Assembly (NCBI GenBank): GCA_963734725.1
Contig: CAVTIX010000014.1
Coordinates: 271,555 to 335,554 of the forward strand
Reading direction: 5' to 3'
DNA: 64,000 bases
Source of the DNA: DASXKD01 sp963734725
Lineage (GTDB): Bacteria > Actinomycetota > Actinomycetes > Streptosporangiales > Streptosporangiaceae
Made by a program: the position numbers and the translations under genes. The notes beneath the pieces were generated by a model. That model did no database searches and had not been told where the DNA came from. It worked only from the letters and a program-made list of their open reading frames with translations. The number at the start of each line of letters is the position of its first letter. The first letter of the stretch is position 1. Of the stretch, positions 51,473 through 60,044 are shown one piece after another.

Positions 51473-51985
51473 ATGAGGCCTGTTCGCCGGCGCCCCCCGT
51501 TCGTGGCCGATGAGCGGACCCAGCTCGTCGGCTGGCTTGACCTGCAGCGGGCGGTCGTTCACCTGAAATGCGAAGGGCTGTCCGACGCGGACGCCCACCG
51601 CCCGGTGCTCCCGGGCTCGCCACTGATGACCATGGCCGGCGCCGTGTCCCACCTGCGCTGGGTCGAGCACTGCTGGTTCGAAGTCGTCTTCCTGGGCCTG
51701 CCGGCCGCCAGGCCGCGGTTCGGCGACGGCCCCGAAGACGCCGGCCCGATGGTCTCCGGCCAGCCACTCGACCGGCTCCTGACGGACTACGAGCGCCAGT
51801 GCGCTTTGTCGAACGAGATAGTCGCCGCTCATTCGCTGGATGACGTCGGCAAACACCAAGGCTTCCGGGCCGCCGCCGCGACCTTGCGCTGGATACTGAT
51901 CCATATGGTCGAGGAGACCGCCCGGCACGCCGGCCGCATGGACGCTGTCCGCAAGCTGCTGGAGGCGGACAAGGGCTACTACTGA
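51473..51985 (+). CDS. DinB/DUF664 family protein
   Basis: 170 residues, same family as 5087-5605. Metal-site histidines appear in AVSHLRWVEHCWFEVVF (near 57) and the ending MVEETARHAGRMD. The N-terminus is longer and basic (MRPVRRRPP). The role is probably mycothiol-linked detoxification, from family only. No ribosome site stands out at ATG 51473. Confidence 0.8.
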   Translation: MRPVRRRPPFVADERTQLVGWLDLQRAVVHLKCEGLSDADAHRPVLPGSPLMTMAGAVSHLRWVEHCWFEVVFLGLPAARPRFGDGPEDAGPMVSGQPLDRLLTDYERQCALSNEIVAAHSLDDVGKHQGFRAAAATLRWILIHMVEETARHAGRMDAVRKLLEADKGYY

Positions 51986-52013
51986 CCCGGCCGGCTCGGT
52001 CGCCGGCCTGTGG

Positions 52014-52154
52014 TCAGCGCAGGTTCTTGACCGGGAGGATCCGCTGCAGGTTGATGGACACGGCCACGAACAGCAGCCCGGCGAGGGTCGCGGCGGCCGC
52101 CGTGATCGCCAGGGCGAGGGTTGCCGGATCGCCCGCCACGTAAGCCGTTGACAT
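52014..52154 (-). CDS. 46-residue membrane protein, probable fragment
   Basis: The frame starts inside the stop codon of the methyltransferase (TGATG overlap) and encodes MSTAYVAGDPATLALAITAA with one membrane helix, then ATLAGLLFVAVSINLQRIL. That phrase is the beginning of a larger actinobacterial membrane family (AALTGLLFVALSINLERIL type), which normally runs on for another 100 or so residues. The protein stops right after it. It may be a truncated gene or a genuine miniprotein. Confidence 0.5.
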   Translation of the reverse strand: MSTAYVAGDPATLALAITAAAATLAGLLFVAVSINLQRILPVKNLR

Positions 52155-52939
52155 CAGACGGTCTCGCCCGTTGGCGCGGGTATCTTGCGAGCCTTCCAGA
52201 CTTCCTCGCAGGGCCACTGCCGCGCCCACTCGATGCTGGCGAGCGGATGGCGGGTGGTCGCGCCCGGTGCGGGCTGGATCTCGATGAGGTCCTGCACCTC
52301 GAAGCCGCAGCGGCGGAGCAGCCGGATCATGTCGCCGTGACCGAGGTGGAACTCCACCGAGTCGGCGCCCAGCCACTGAAACCGGTGCATGCCGAAGAAG
52401 GGCCGCTGCAGCGTCTCGGTGGCGGGCAGCTCCTCTTCTTCAGGCAGGGTGAGGATGAGCTGGACCGCGTTGACCAGGAAGATCAGTTGTCCGCCGGGGC
52501 GTAGCAGCCGGGCCGCCTCGGGAATCCAGGCGTATGGATCGCACCAGATACTGGCGCCGTATTCGGAGATCACCAAGTCGAAGGCGGCGCCGGCGAGGGG
52601 TACCTGCTCGGCGCTGGCCTGGATCAGCGGGAAGTGCAGGCCGAACCGGTCCTGTAGCGCCGCGGCGGTGGCCAGCTGCGCCGCGGAGTTGTCCAGGCCG
52701 ACCGGCCGGGCGCCGAGACGGGCCAGCCAGGCCGAGACGTAGCCGGTGCCGCAGCCCAGTTCCAGGGTGTCGGACCCGCTCAGGTCCGGCGGCAACAGCC
52801 CGGCCTGTTCCTCAGGGACGCTCCAGATCCCCCAGCTGGGCTCGGCCGCCCAGCTATCCCCCGCCCACTCGGCATAGTCGGCGGCCATGTGATCCCAGGC
52901 CGCGCGGTTACGTAGCACATGATCAGGCGTCCCGGTCAT
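52154..52939 (-). CDS. Class I SAM-dependent methyltransferase
   Basis: 261 residues from ATG 52939 (longer frames are low-complexity). DTLELGCGTGYVSAWLARLG is the SAM loop, VGLDNSAAQL the acidic end of strand 2, and FDLVISEYGASIWCDP strand 4. It resembles UbiE/YcgJ-type small-molecule methyltransferases; the substrate is unknown. The next gene starts within its stop codon. Confidence 0.85.
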   Translation of the reverse strand: MTGTPDHVLRNRAAWDHMAADYAEWAGDSWAAEPSWGIWSVPEEQAGLLPPDLSGSDTLELGCGTGYVSAWLARLGARPVGLDNSAAQLATAAALQDRFGLHFPLIQASAEQVPLAGAAFDLVISEYGASIWCDPYAWIPEAARLLRPGGQLIFLVNAVQLILTLPEEEELPATETLQRPFFGMHRFQWLGADSVEFHLGHGDMIRLLRRCGFEVQDLIEIQPAPGATTRHPLASIEWARQWPCEEVWKARKIPAPTGETV

Positions 52940-53115
52940 GGCAGCTAGCGTTGTGCGCGCCGGGCCGCCCGTCAAATCACCGGCCGCTGGCCGGTGCGGG
53001 TGTTGCGCGGCGGGCTCTCGCGACGCTGACCAAGGCCTGGGAATCTGCACGGTCGGACCCCAGCTGAGCCACCTGGACGCGCATGAATTGCCGGATTCGT
53101 GGTAGCTAGGCGGCC

Positions 53116-53403
53116 ATGTTGGAGTTCATCATTATTCTGATCTTGATCGGCCTGCTCGCCGGGGCGGTCGCCCGGCTCGTCGTGCCCGGCCGCGACCCCA
53201 TGGGGATCCTGGGCACGATTCTGCTCGGCATTGTCGGCTCGTTCGTCGGCGGATTCATCTGGAACCTGATCCAGTACCACCGGCTGGCGCCGCACAAGTT
53301 CCACCTGGCCGGCATCATCGGCTCGATTCTTGGCGCGATCCTGGTGCTGGTGGTGCTCCGCTTGACCGGCATGGAAAAGGGCCGTCGCCGGGTCTACCGT
53401 TAG
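53116..53403 (+). CDS. GlsB/YeaQ/YmgE family membrane protein
   Basis: 95 residues, three membrane helices with Gly-rich faces: FIIILILIGLLAGAVARLVV, then the family phrase GRDPMGILGTILLGIVGSFVGGF, then GIIGSILGAILVLVVL. The family (transglycosylase-associated protein) is tied to stress but has no proven activity. It ends 4 nt inside the convergent dehydrogenase gene. Confidence 0.85.
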   Translation: MLEFIIILILIGLLAGAVARLVVPGRDPMGILGTILLGIVGSFVGGFIWNLIQYHRLAPHKFHLAGIIGSILGAILVLVVLRLTGMEKGRRRVYR

Positions 53404-54317
53404 GCGGTCACGCCCGCTGGCTTGACGATGTTGGCCAGCGGCTGGCCGGTCAGGTACCGCTCGGCCTGGTCGGCGACGAAGCCGGGCGCGCGCCGGGCGA
53501 AGACGAGCGTGTCGCCGCCGACGTGCGGGGTGATCAGGACGTTCGGCAGGGCCCACTCTGGCCGGTCGGCGGGCAGCGGTTCGACGTCGGTGACGTCCAG
53601 CGCCGCGCGCAGCCGCCCGTCGGCCAGGCGCCCGGCCAGGGCGGCCGCGTCAACAATTGCGCCGCGGGCCACGTTCACCACCAGCGCCCCGGCGGGGAGC
53701 GCGGCAAGCACGTCCGCACCGATCAGCCCCGTGGTGTCCGGGGCCAGCGCGATGCACACGACGAGGATGTCCGCCTCAGCGGCGAGCCGACGAAGTTGCG
53801 ACAGCGGCGCCACGCCGTCGCGGGCGGTGCGGGAGACCCGGGTGATCCGGGCGCCGAACGGCGCGATCCGCTGCTCGATCATCTGCCCGATGTGGCCATG
53901 GCCCACGAGCAGGACCCGTTTGCCGTCGAGGCTGTCGGTGCGCAGGTGGCGCCAGTGGCGCCGGGACTGCTGCAGCGCGAACACCGGAAGCTGCTTCAGG
54001 CTGCCGAGGATGAGGCTGACCGCAAGCTCGGCGGTGCCCTCCTCGTGGTGCAGCCCGGCTCCATTGCAGAACGTCACCTGGTCGGGCACGGACCCCAGGA
54101 CGTTGTCGACACCGCTGCTGAGGCTCTGCAGCATCCGTAGCCGAGGCAACTGTGCGATTTTCGCGATGCTCGGGCCGTCGCCCATGTAGGGCAGGCAGTA
54201 GAACTCGACGTCGTCCAGGCGGTAGCCGTCGTCCTCGTACCGCACGATCGTGACCTGCGGCAGCCGCCGGGCAACCTCATCGGCGACCCCGTCGGCCGAC
54301 GGCAGCAGAAACGTCAT
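53400..54317 (-). CDS. D-isomer-specific 2-hydroxyacid dehydrogenase
   Basis: 305 residues from ATG 54317; ATG 54329 is an alternative directly abutting GGAGGG. NAD motif GHGHIG at 139-144 and catalytic Arg218, Glu246 and His265 (VNVARGAIV, VTDVEPLP, ITPHVGG). Third member of the family in the window and the most compact. Substrate unknown; monocistronic. Confidence 0.85.
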   Translation of the reverse strand: MTFLLPSADGVADEVARRLPQVTIVRYEDDGYRLDDVEFYCLPYMGDGPSIAKIAQLPRLRMLQSLSSGVDNVLGSVPDQVTFCNGAGLHHEEGTAELAVSLILGSLKQLPVFALQQSRRHWRHLRTDSLDGKRVLLVGHGHIGQMIEQRIAPFGARITRVSRTARDGVAPLSQLRRLAAEADILVVCIALAPDTTGLIGADVLAALPAGALVVNVARGAIVDAAALAGRLADGRLRAALDVTDVEPLPADRPEWALPNVLITPHVGGDTLVFARRAPGFVADQAERYLTGQPLANIVKPAGVTA

Positions 54318-54491
54318 GGACCGGTCCATCCCTCCATCCGAGCGAGCAGGGGGCACGTGCACGAGCGTAGACCGGCGCTGTGGCCGGCCCCCGGGTGCGT
54401 AACGGTCACGCGGTGGGGGAGAGTGGATCCCGGCTGCTCTCGATGCCTAGTCGCGGTCACGGCAGCGTGACCGCCGGAAGGAACTCAAGCG

Positions 54492-54974
54492 ATGCCCGAC
54501 GAGACCCGGCACGAATCCGCCGATCTTGAGGACTACGAGGTGGAGGACGCCTCCGACACGCTCACCGGCGATCCCGGTGACGATCCGCTGGACCGCGGCG
54601 TGGCCCCCCCGGAGCGGTGGTCGGCAGGGATGCGGCGCGGCACCACCGCCGGCGAGCAGCAGGCCGGCGAGTCGCTCGATGACCTGCTCGCCGAGGAAGA
54701 GCCCGACACGCCATCCGACCTCGACGACGAAGGTCCCGAGGACCTCGCCGGCGACCCGGATGCGGCCGAGGAGGACCTGGACGGGCTGCTGCTTGACGAC
54801 GGCCCGGATCCTCGCTCGGGCCGGCTGGTGGCCGATGACGAAGGCGCCCATCCGGACACCGAAGCCGATCTCGTCGCGCACGACGCCGGGATCGACGGCG
54901 GCGCGGCGACGGCCGAGGAGGCGGCGGTGCACGTGGTGGACGAAGACGACTACGACATCCGTTCCGGCGACTGA
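54492..54974 (+). CDS. DUF5709 acidic protein
   Basis: 160 residues, extremely acidic, without membrane segments. DPLDRGVAPPERWSAGMRRG with GEQQAGESLDDLLAEE is the DUF5709 signature of actinobacteria. The rest is Asp/Glu-rich and likely disordered (AEEAAVHVVDEDDYDIRSGD at the end). Function unknown. GGAAGGAA lies upstream of ATG 54492. Confidence 0.8.
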   Translation: MPDETRHESADLEDYEVEDASDTLTGDPGDDPLDRGVAPPERWSAGMRRGTTAGEQQAGESLDDLLAEEEPDTPSDLDDEGPEDLAGDPDAAEEDLDGLLLDDGPDPRSGRLVADDEGAHPDTEADLVAHDAGIDGGAATAEEAAVHVVDEDDYDIRSGD

Positions 54975-54989
54975 CCGGCGGATGAAGTC

Positions 54990-55059
54990 ATGCCGTGGAT
55001 CGAGCTTGAGGGCGCCGCCAACGTCCGGGACCTCGGCGTTCCCGCCCCGGGAGGGGTGG
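54990..55059 (+). pseudogene. N-terminal remnant of a tyrosine phosphatase
   Basis: MPWIELEGAANVRDLG is how actinobacterial dual-specificity/tyrosine phosphatases start (WIxLEGAxNxRDLGG). The sequence then loses the family; after a frame change a trace GGTTPVLLGE remains. The rest is replaced by hairpins. Starts 15 nt after the DUF5709 stop. Confidence 0.45.
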
Positions 55060-55084
55060 GACTACCCCCGTGCTGCTGGGCGAG

Positions 55085-55112
55085 GCCCGCCCCCGGTTCC
55101 CCGGGGGCGGGC
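55085..55112. terminator. 12-bp perfect hairpin
   Basis: GCCCGCCCCCGG-TTCC-CCGGGGGCGGGC. First of two adjacent stem-loops between converging transcription units. Confidence 0.65.
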
Positions 55113-55118
55113 CCGCTT

Positions 55119-55139
55119 GCCCTCGGCTTAGCCGAGGGC
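55119..55139. terminator. 9-bp hairpin with TTA loop
   Basis: GCCCTCGGC-TTA-GCCGAGGGC, 17 nt past the end of the binding-protein gene; probable terminator of the importer operon. Same tip as 36675-36703. Confidence 0.65.
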
Positions 55140-55155
55140 TCCTCGCTGGGGGGGA

Positions 55156-56853
55156 TCAGCGAGGGCTCAGGTGCAGGATGACGACCTCGTCAGTGCCAGT
55201 GCCTGCGTTGTTGTTACTGCCGGAAGGCTGTCCCGAGTCATACGGGTTCGACTGCGTCGGCCAGCCGACCCAGTGCCGCGAGTTGTACTCGAACCAGTCC
55301 GACGCCGTGGTAATCGGGATGACCGGCAGGTTCTGCTCGACGTACTTCTCGATCGGCGTGAGCGCGGCGGTCTGCTCGGCCACCGTCGGGGAGCCGGCCA
55401 CCTTGGCCAGCGCGGCATCGATGGCTGGGGCCTTCAGCCCTTCGTAGTCGCCGGTGGCAGCGGTGGGACTGGACAGCGCGCTGTCCAGCCAGTTGTCGTA
55501 CAGGTTGTACGGGGTGACGCCGCCGTTGGACCAGTGCTCGGCCAGCGTGAAGTTGCCGTTGGCCATGTCGGCGTTCCAGGCGTTCACGCTGATGCCCTGG
55601 AACGACGCGTCGATCCCGGCCTGCTTCAGTTCCTGCGCGGCGATCGAGCCGACCTCCGCGTAGTCGGTGTACGCTGCCGGGCTGATCAGCGTGATCGAGA
55701 CGGTCTTGCCGTCCTTCTGGTAGAAGCCGTTGGATCCCTTGGTGTAACCCGCCGCCTTCAGCACCGACTGCGCGGCGGCCGCGTCGCTGCTAGCCGACAC
55801 GGTGTCCGAGGCGACCGGTGCGCCCCAGGCGGAGTAGGTCGGCAGCGTGATGCCGCTGGCGTTGAGCACCGGGTTCTCCAGGCCCGCCTCGCCTTCGGTG
55901 GCGAGCACCGACCGGTTCACCGCCAGGCTGATCGCCTTGCGGACGGCCAGTTGGTTGGTCGGCCACTTGTGCAGGTTGGGGATGAACGCGTTCGTGCTGC
56001 CCGGCGCCTCCCAGTAGTGGTGGTACTGCGGTGCCTTGGAAACGAAGTCCTTCTGCAGGCCGGGGATGAAGTTGCCGGTCCAGTCGATCTGCTCGGAGAA
56101 CAGCGCCGACAGCGCGCCGGTGTTGGAGGTGTAGACCGGGAAGTAGACGTTGGGTACCTTCACCTTTGAGATCTGCCAGTAGCCGGGGTTCTTCGTCAGC
56201 GTGAAGCCTTGCGGGGTGAAGGTCTTGAGCTTGTACGGCCCGGTGCCGACCGGGCTGGCGTCGGCGTACGTGGCCGGGTTGCCAACCTTGCTCCAGATCG
56301 CCCGCGGCAGGATCGGCACGCCGGCAATGGACTGCAAGTTCGTGTACTGCGCCGAGGGGAACGTGAGCGTGACGGTGTTACCGGAGCTGCTCACGCTCGA
56401 GATGGCCAGCCCGGCGAGGTTGATCGCCTTGTTGGCCTTCACGAGGTTGTAGGAGAACACGACGTCGGCGGGCGTCATCGGCGTCCCGTTGTTGAACTTG
56501 ACGCCCTGGCGGATCGTGAACGTGACCGCCTTGCCGCCGTTGGACCACTTGTAGGACGTCGCCAGCCACGGGTAGTACTTCGGCGGCGCGGCGATGTCGA
56601 ACTGGAGCAGCGGCTCGTAGATGAGCCCGTCCGCGCCCATGCCCCAGATGGCCTGGGTGGGGACGAAGGGGTTGAACGCCTGGGTGATCGTGCTCTCCGG
56701 CGAGCTTTCCATGACGAGCGTGCTAGACGAGCCTGAGCCCGAGCCCGACGCGCCCGTCGGATTGCTCGACGAGCATGCGCCCACGCCGGCGGCGAGAAGG
56801 GCTGCCGCGGTGACGGCTGCCAGCCTTCTAGGGCCTATCAATCTGGAGATCAT
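55156..56853 (-). CDS. Family-5 extracellular solute-binding lipoprotein
   Basis: 565 residues from ATG 56853 (AGGAAAG upstream). Lipobox LLAAGVGACSS with Cys near 27, a Ser/Gly linker, then the DppA/OppA fold: ADGLIYEPLLQFD, KAVTFTIRQGVKFNNGTPMTPADVVFS split over the family signature, and SPVGTGPYKLKTF. It captures the ligand for the importer encoded just upstream; it is the last gene of that operon, after a 61-nt gap. Family 5 proteins bind peptides, but many in polysaccharide-degrading bacteria bind cello- or other oligosaccharides, which the LacI and GH1 genes favour here. Confidence 0.85.
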   Translation of the reverse strand: MISRLIGPRRLAAVTAAALLAAGVGACSSSNPTGASGSGSGSSSTLVMESSPESTITQAFNPFVPTQAIWGMGADGLIYEPLLQFDIAAPPKYYPWLATSYKWSNGGKAVTFTIRQGVKFNNGTPMTPADVVFSYNLVKANKAINLAGLAISSVSSSGNTVTLTFPSAQYTNLQSIAGVPILPRAIWSKVGNPATYADASPVGTGPYKLKTFTPQGFTLTKNPGYWQISKVKVPNVYFPVYTSNTGALSALFSEQIDWTGNFIPGLQKDFVSKAPQYHHYWEAPGSTNAFIPNLHKWPTNQLAVRKAISLAVNRSVLATEGEAGLENPVLNASGITLPTYSAWGAPVASDTVSASSDAAAAQSVLKAAGYTKGSNGFYQKDGKTVSITLISPAAYTDYAEVGSIAAQELKQAGIDASFQGISVNAWNADMANGNFTLAEHWSNGGVTPYNLYDNWLDSALSSPTAATGDYEGLKAPAIDAALAKVAGSPTVAEQTAALTPIEKYVEQNLPVIPITTASDWFEYNSRHWVGWPTQSNPYDSGQPSGSNNNAGTGTDEVVILHLSPR

Positions 56854-56914
56854 TTTGTCTTTCCTGTCGTCGAACGGTCGAGACCCCCTATTTCTGCGAT
56901 GGCGGGCTAGCTCT

Positions 56915-57988
56915 TCATGTCCCACCCCCCTGCGACTGCGCGAGGATGTCGGGTGCAGCGACATCGAGGCGCCAGCAGGCGGCGGCCCGCACCGCGGAGA
57001 CGCGCCGCAATGGAGGGTCTTCCGCGCGGCACCGGTCGTCGGCCAGCGGGCACCGGGGACTGAACGGACAGCCCTGCGTGGCCGGGCCGGCGGCGGCGGG
57101 CTGGCGCCCGGCCGGCGCCGCGCCGCCCCGCAGCACACTCCCGAGGTTGTCGGGGTCCGGGGCCGAGGCGACGAGGAGCTGGGTGTAGGGATGCGCCGGG
57201 CGCTGGGTCAGCTCCTCGGCCGGGCCCCGCTCGACGATCTCCCCGGAGTACATGACCAGCACCTCGTCGGCGAAATAGCGTGCGGACGCGATGTCGTGGG
57301 TGATGTAGAGCAGGGCGAGCTGGAAACGGCGGCGCAGGTCGTCGAGCAGGCTCAGCATCCCCAGCCGGATCGAGACGTCCAGCATCGACACCGGCTCGTC
57401 GGCGAGCAGGACGCTCGGCCGGGCGGCCAGCGCCCGGGCGAACGAGACCCGCTGCCGCTGGCCGCCGGACAGCTCGTGCGGGAACTTGGGCAGGAACTGC
57501 CCGGCGGGGGTGAGGCGGACCTGCTCCATCAGGGCGGCGACCTCGCGGGCGGCCTCGTCTCCGCGCTTGCCCTGGTGCAGTTCCACCGGCCGCTCCAGGT
57601 GGTACCGCACGGTGTGCACCGGGTTCAGTGATGAGAACGGATCCTGGAAGACCAGCTGCACCTTGCTCTTGTACTGCCGGAAGGCCCGTCGGCTGGACAC
57701 TTCGACCGGCACGCCGTCGAGGCGGATCGAGCCGGCGGTGGGCCGCTCCTGCCCGGCGAGCAGCCTGGCGGCCGTCGACTTGCCCGAACCGCTTTCGCCG
57801 ACGAGCGCGACCACGGCGCCGCGGTACAGGCCGAAGCTGACCTCGCGGACCGCGTGCAGCACGTGGCCGCGGCCGAGCCGGAAGTCCTTGCTGAGCGAGA
57901 CCGCCTCCATGGCCAGCGGCCCGCGTTCAGCGGCCACTGAGGTGACCTCATCGGCGCGTGGCTGCCCGGAACCGTCGACGCTGCTCAT
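56915..57988 (-). CDS. DppF/OppF-type ABC ATPase
   Basis: 357 residues. Walker A GESGSGKST, signature ELSGGQRQRVSF, Walker B SVLLADEPVSMLDVS, and the C-terminal CPFSPRCPLADDRC cluster typical of Opp/Dpp ATPases. ATG 57988 overlaps the end of the upstream ATPase by 4 nt. It pairs with that protein to drive the importer. Confidence 0.9.
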   Translation of the reverse strand: MSSVDGSGQPRADEVTSVAAERGPLAMEAVSLSKDFRLGRGHVLHAVREVSFGLYRGAVVALVGESGSGKSTAARLLAGQERPTAGSIRLDGVPVEVSSRRAFRQYKSKVQLVFQDPFSSLNPVHTVRYHLERPVELHQGKRGDEAAREVAALMEQVRLTPAGQFLPKFPHELSGGQRQRVSFARALAARPSVLLADEPVSMLDVSIRLGMLSLLDDLRRRFQLALLYITHDIASARYFADEVLVMYSGEIVERGPAEELTQRPAHPYTQLLVASAPDPDNLGSVLRGGAAPAGRQPAAAGPATQGCPFSPRCPLADDRCRAEDPPLRRVSAVRAAACWRLDVAAPDILAQSQGGGT

Positions 57989-59025
57989 GTCGCAAGCTCC
58001 GTTTCCGTGGCCGCGGGGCTGGCGGGAGCGGGCGTCTCTGGACCCACGAAGGGGCAGGCGGTGACGTGCCCGGGGGTGGTGGCGGCGACGGGCGCCAGGC
58101 CCATGCTGATTTCCGTGCACGCCGGTGTCCCGTAGCCGCAGCGGGGGAGGAACGGGCAGCCCGGGGGCGGGTCGTGCAGGTCAGGCGGGGAACCCGGGAT
58201 GCCGGCCAGGTCACGGCGCGCGCCACGCAGTGAGGGGAACGAATTCAGCAGGCCCCTGGTGTACGGGTGCGCCGGTTCGTGGTGCATCTGCTGGGCGGTG
58301 CCGACCTCCAGGAGCTGCCCGGCGTACATCACCGCGATCCGGTCGGCCAGCTCCAGCAGCAGGGACAGGTCGTGGGTGATGAACAGGATGGAGAAGCCGA
58401 GCCGCTCCTTCAGCTCCACGATCTGGGCCAGGATGTCGCGCTGGACCACCACGTCGAGCGCGGTGGTCGGCTCGTCCATGATGACGATCTCCGGATCGGT
58501 GGCCAGCGCCATCGCGATCATCACGCGCTGCCGCATCCCGCCGGACAACTCGTGCGGGTAGCTGCGCAGCCGGGACCGGGGAATGCCAACCAGGTCGAGC
58601 AGCGAGCCGGCCTTCTCCCGTGCCTCGGCGCGGGAGATCCGGAGGTGGGCATGGATCGCGTCGAGGATCTGGTCGCGGACGTTGAGCACCGGGTTCAGCG
58701 CGTTCATCGCGCTCTGGAACACGATGGCGATCTCCCGCCAGCGCAGCCGGCGCAGCTCGGCGGGACCCAGCCGCATGATGTCCATCGGCCCGGCGGTGCG
58801 CCGGCCCCGGTAGGTGACGTTGCCGCCGGTGATCACCGCGGGCGCCCGGAGCAGGCGGCAGGCGCCGTAGGCGAGCGTGGACTTACCAGACCCGCTCTCG
58901 CCGACGAGGCCGACTACCTCGCTGGCGTAAAGATCCAAATTCACATGGCTGGCGGCGCGCACGTCACCGGATGGGGTGCGGTACGCAACGGAGAAATCCT
59001 TGATCTCCAGCACCGGCTCGGTCAC
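57985..59025 (-). CDS. DppD/OppD-type ABC ATPase
   Basis: 346 residues. Walker A GESGSGKSTLA, signature ELSGGMRQRVMI, Walker B IVIMDEPTTALD and the C-terminal Cys cluster CPFLPRCGYGTPAC. The GTG start overlaps the permease stop by 4 nt. Forms a heterodimer with the DppF-like ATPase. Confidence 0.9.
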   Translation of the reverse strand: MTEPVLEIKDFSVAYRTPSGDVRAASHVNLDLYASEVVGLVGESGSGKSTLAYGACRLLRAPAVITGGNVTYRGRRTAGPMDIMRLGPAELRRLRWREIAIVFQSAMNALNPVLNVRDQILDAIHAHLRISRAEAREKAGSLLDLVGIPRSRLRSYPHELSGGMRQRVMIAMALATDPEIVIMDEPTTALDVVVQRDILAQIVELKERLGFSILFITHDLSLLLELADRIAVMYAGQLLEVGTAQQMHHEPAHPYTRGLLNSFPSLRGARRDLAGIPGSPPDLHDPPPGCPFLPRCGYGTPACTEISMGLAPVAATTPGHVTACPFVGPETPAPASPAATETELAT

Positions 59026-60044
59026 GGCAGATCACCGTCCGGCCGCGCCGCGGGGCGCCAGCGCCGTCGCGGCGGAGGCGCGTCCAGCACGGGGGTCGGG
59101 TCGGTCGGCCGCAGGTGCTCCCAGGCGGCTGCGCTGGCCCCGCTGGCGTCGCGCAACCGCGGGTTGCCCAGTTCGTCGATCCCGCTGTTCAGCAGCACAA
59201 GGGAGGTGCCTATGAGCGCCACGGCCAGCCCCGGCGGCACGAACCACCACCAGGCGCCTACCTGCAGCGCCTGCTGGCTCTGCGCCCAGTAGAGCATGGT
59301 GCCGAGGCTCCAGCTGGTCAGGTCGGCGAGGCCGATGAAGGCCAGGGCCACCGAGGCCCCGATCGCGTAGAGCACCGTGTTCACGAAGCTCGCCGCGATC
59401 AGGCTCACCTCGTTCGGCACGATCTCGAAGGCGAGGATCCGCCAGGTACGCTCGCCCGTCTCGCGGGAGGCGGCCACGAAGTCGCGGCTGCGAATCGCCA
59501 TCGTCTGCGCCCGGATCAACCGTGCGCCCCACGGCCAGCCGAGCCCGGCCAGCACCAGAATGGTGGCCGCCTGGCCCTTCTGCGGCAGGTATCCGAGCAG
59601 GATGATCAGCAGCGGCAGCGCCGGGATCACCAGGAACACGTTGGTGGCCAGGGACAGTACCTCGTCCCACACCCCGCCGAGGTAGGCCGCCGCCACGCCG
59701 ACAACAACCGCCAGCACCGTCGCGATCACGCCCACGCTGAACGCCAGTTCCAGCGTGAGCCGGATGCCCGCCAGCAACTGGGAGAGCACGTCCTGGCCGC
59801 TCTGCGTGGTGCCGAGCAGGTGCGCCGCGTCCGGCGGGTGCAGCGACAGGCTGAACGACGGGTTCTGGAACGAGGGGTCGTAGGGGCTGAGCAGCGGCCC
59901 GATGATGCCGGCGACGATGAAGGCGCCGAGCATGATAGCGCCCACCTTCGCCCTGGTGGGCAACCGCCGCCACAGCCCGCGCCGCTGCTGGTGCTCCTCG
60001 GGCACCGCGGCCGGTTCGGTGCTGATCGGCAGCGCGACGGTCAT
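59022..60044 (-). CDS. DppC/OppC-type ABC permease
   Basis: 340 residues with six membrane helices; the EAA loop reads SRETGERTWRILAFEIVPN. LLGTTQSGQDVLSQLLAG is the DppC hallmark. A C-terminal polar tail is longer than usual. Overlaps the preceding permease by 1 nt (TGATG). Confidence 0.9.
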   Translation of the reverse strand: MTVALPISTEPAAVPEEHQQRRGLWRRLPTRAKVGAIMLGAFIVAGIIGPLLSPYDPSFQNPSFSLSLHPPDAAHLLGTTQSGQDVLSQLLAGIRLTLELAFSVGVIATVLAVVVGVAAAYLGGVWDEVLSLATNVFLVIPALPLLIILLGYLPQKGQAATILVLAGLGWPWGARLIRAQTMAIRSRDFVAASRETGERTWRILAFEIVPNEVSLIAASFVNTVLYAIGASVALAFIGLADLTSWSLGTMLYWAQSQQALQVGAWWWFVPPGLAVALIGTSLVLLNSGIDELGNPRLRDASGASAAAWEHLRPTDPTPVLDAPPPRRRWRPAARPDGDLP

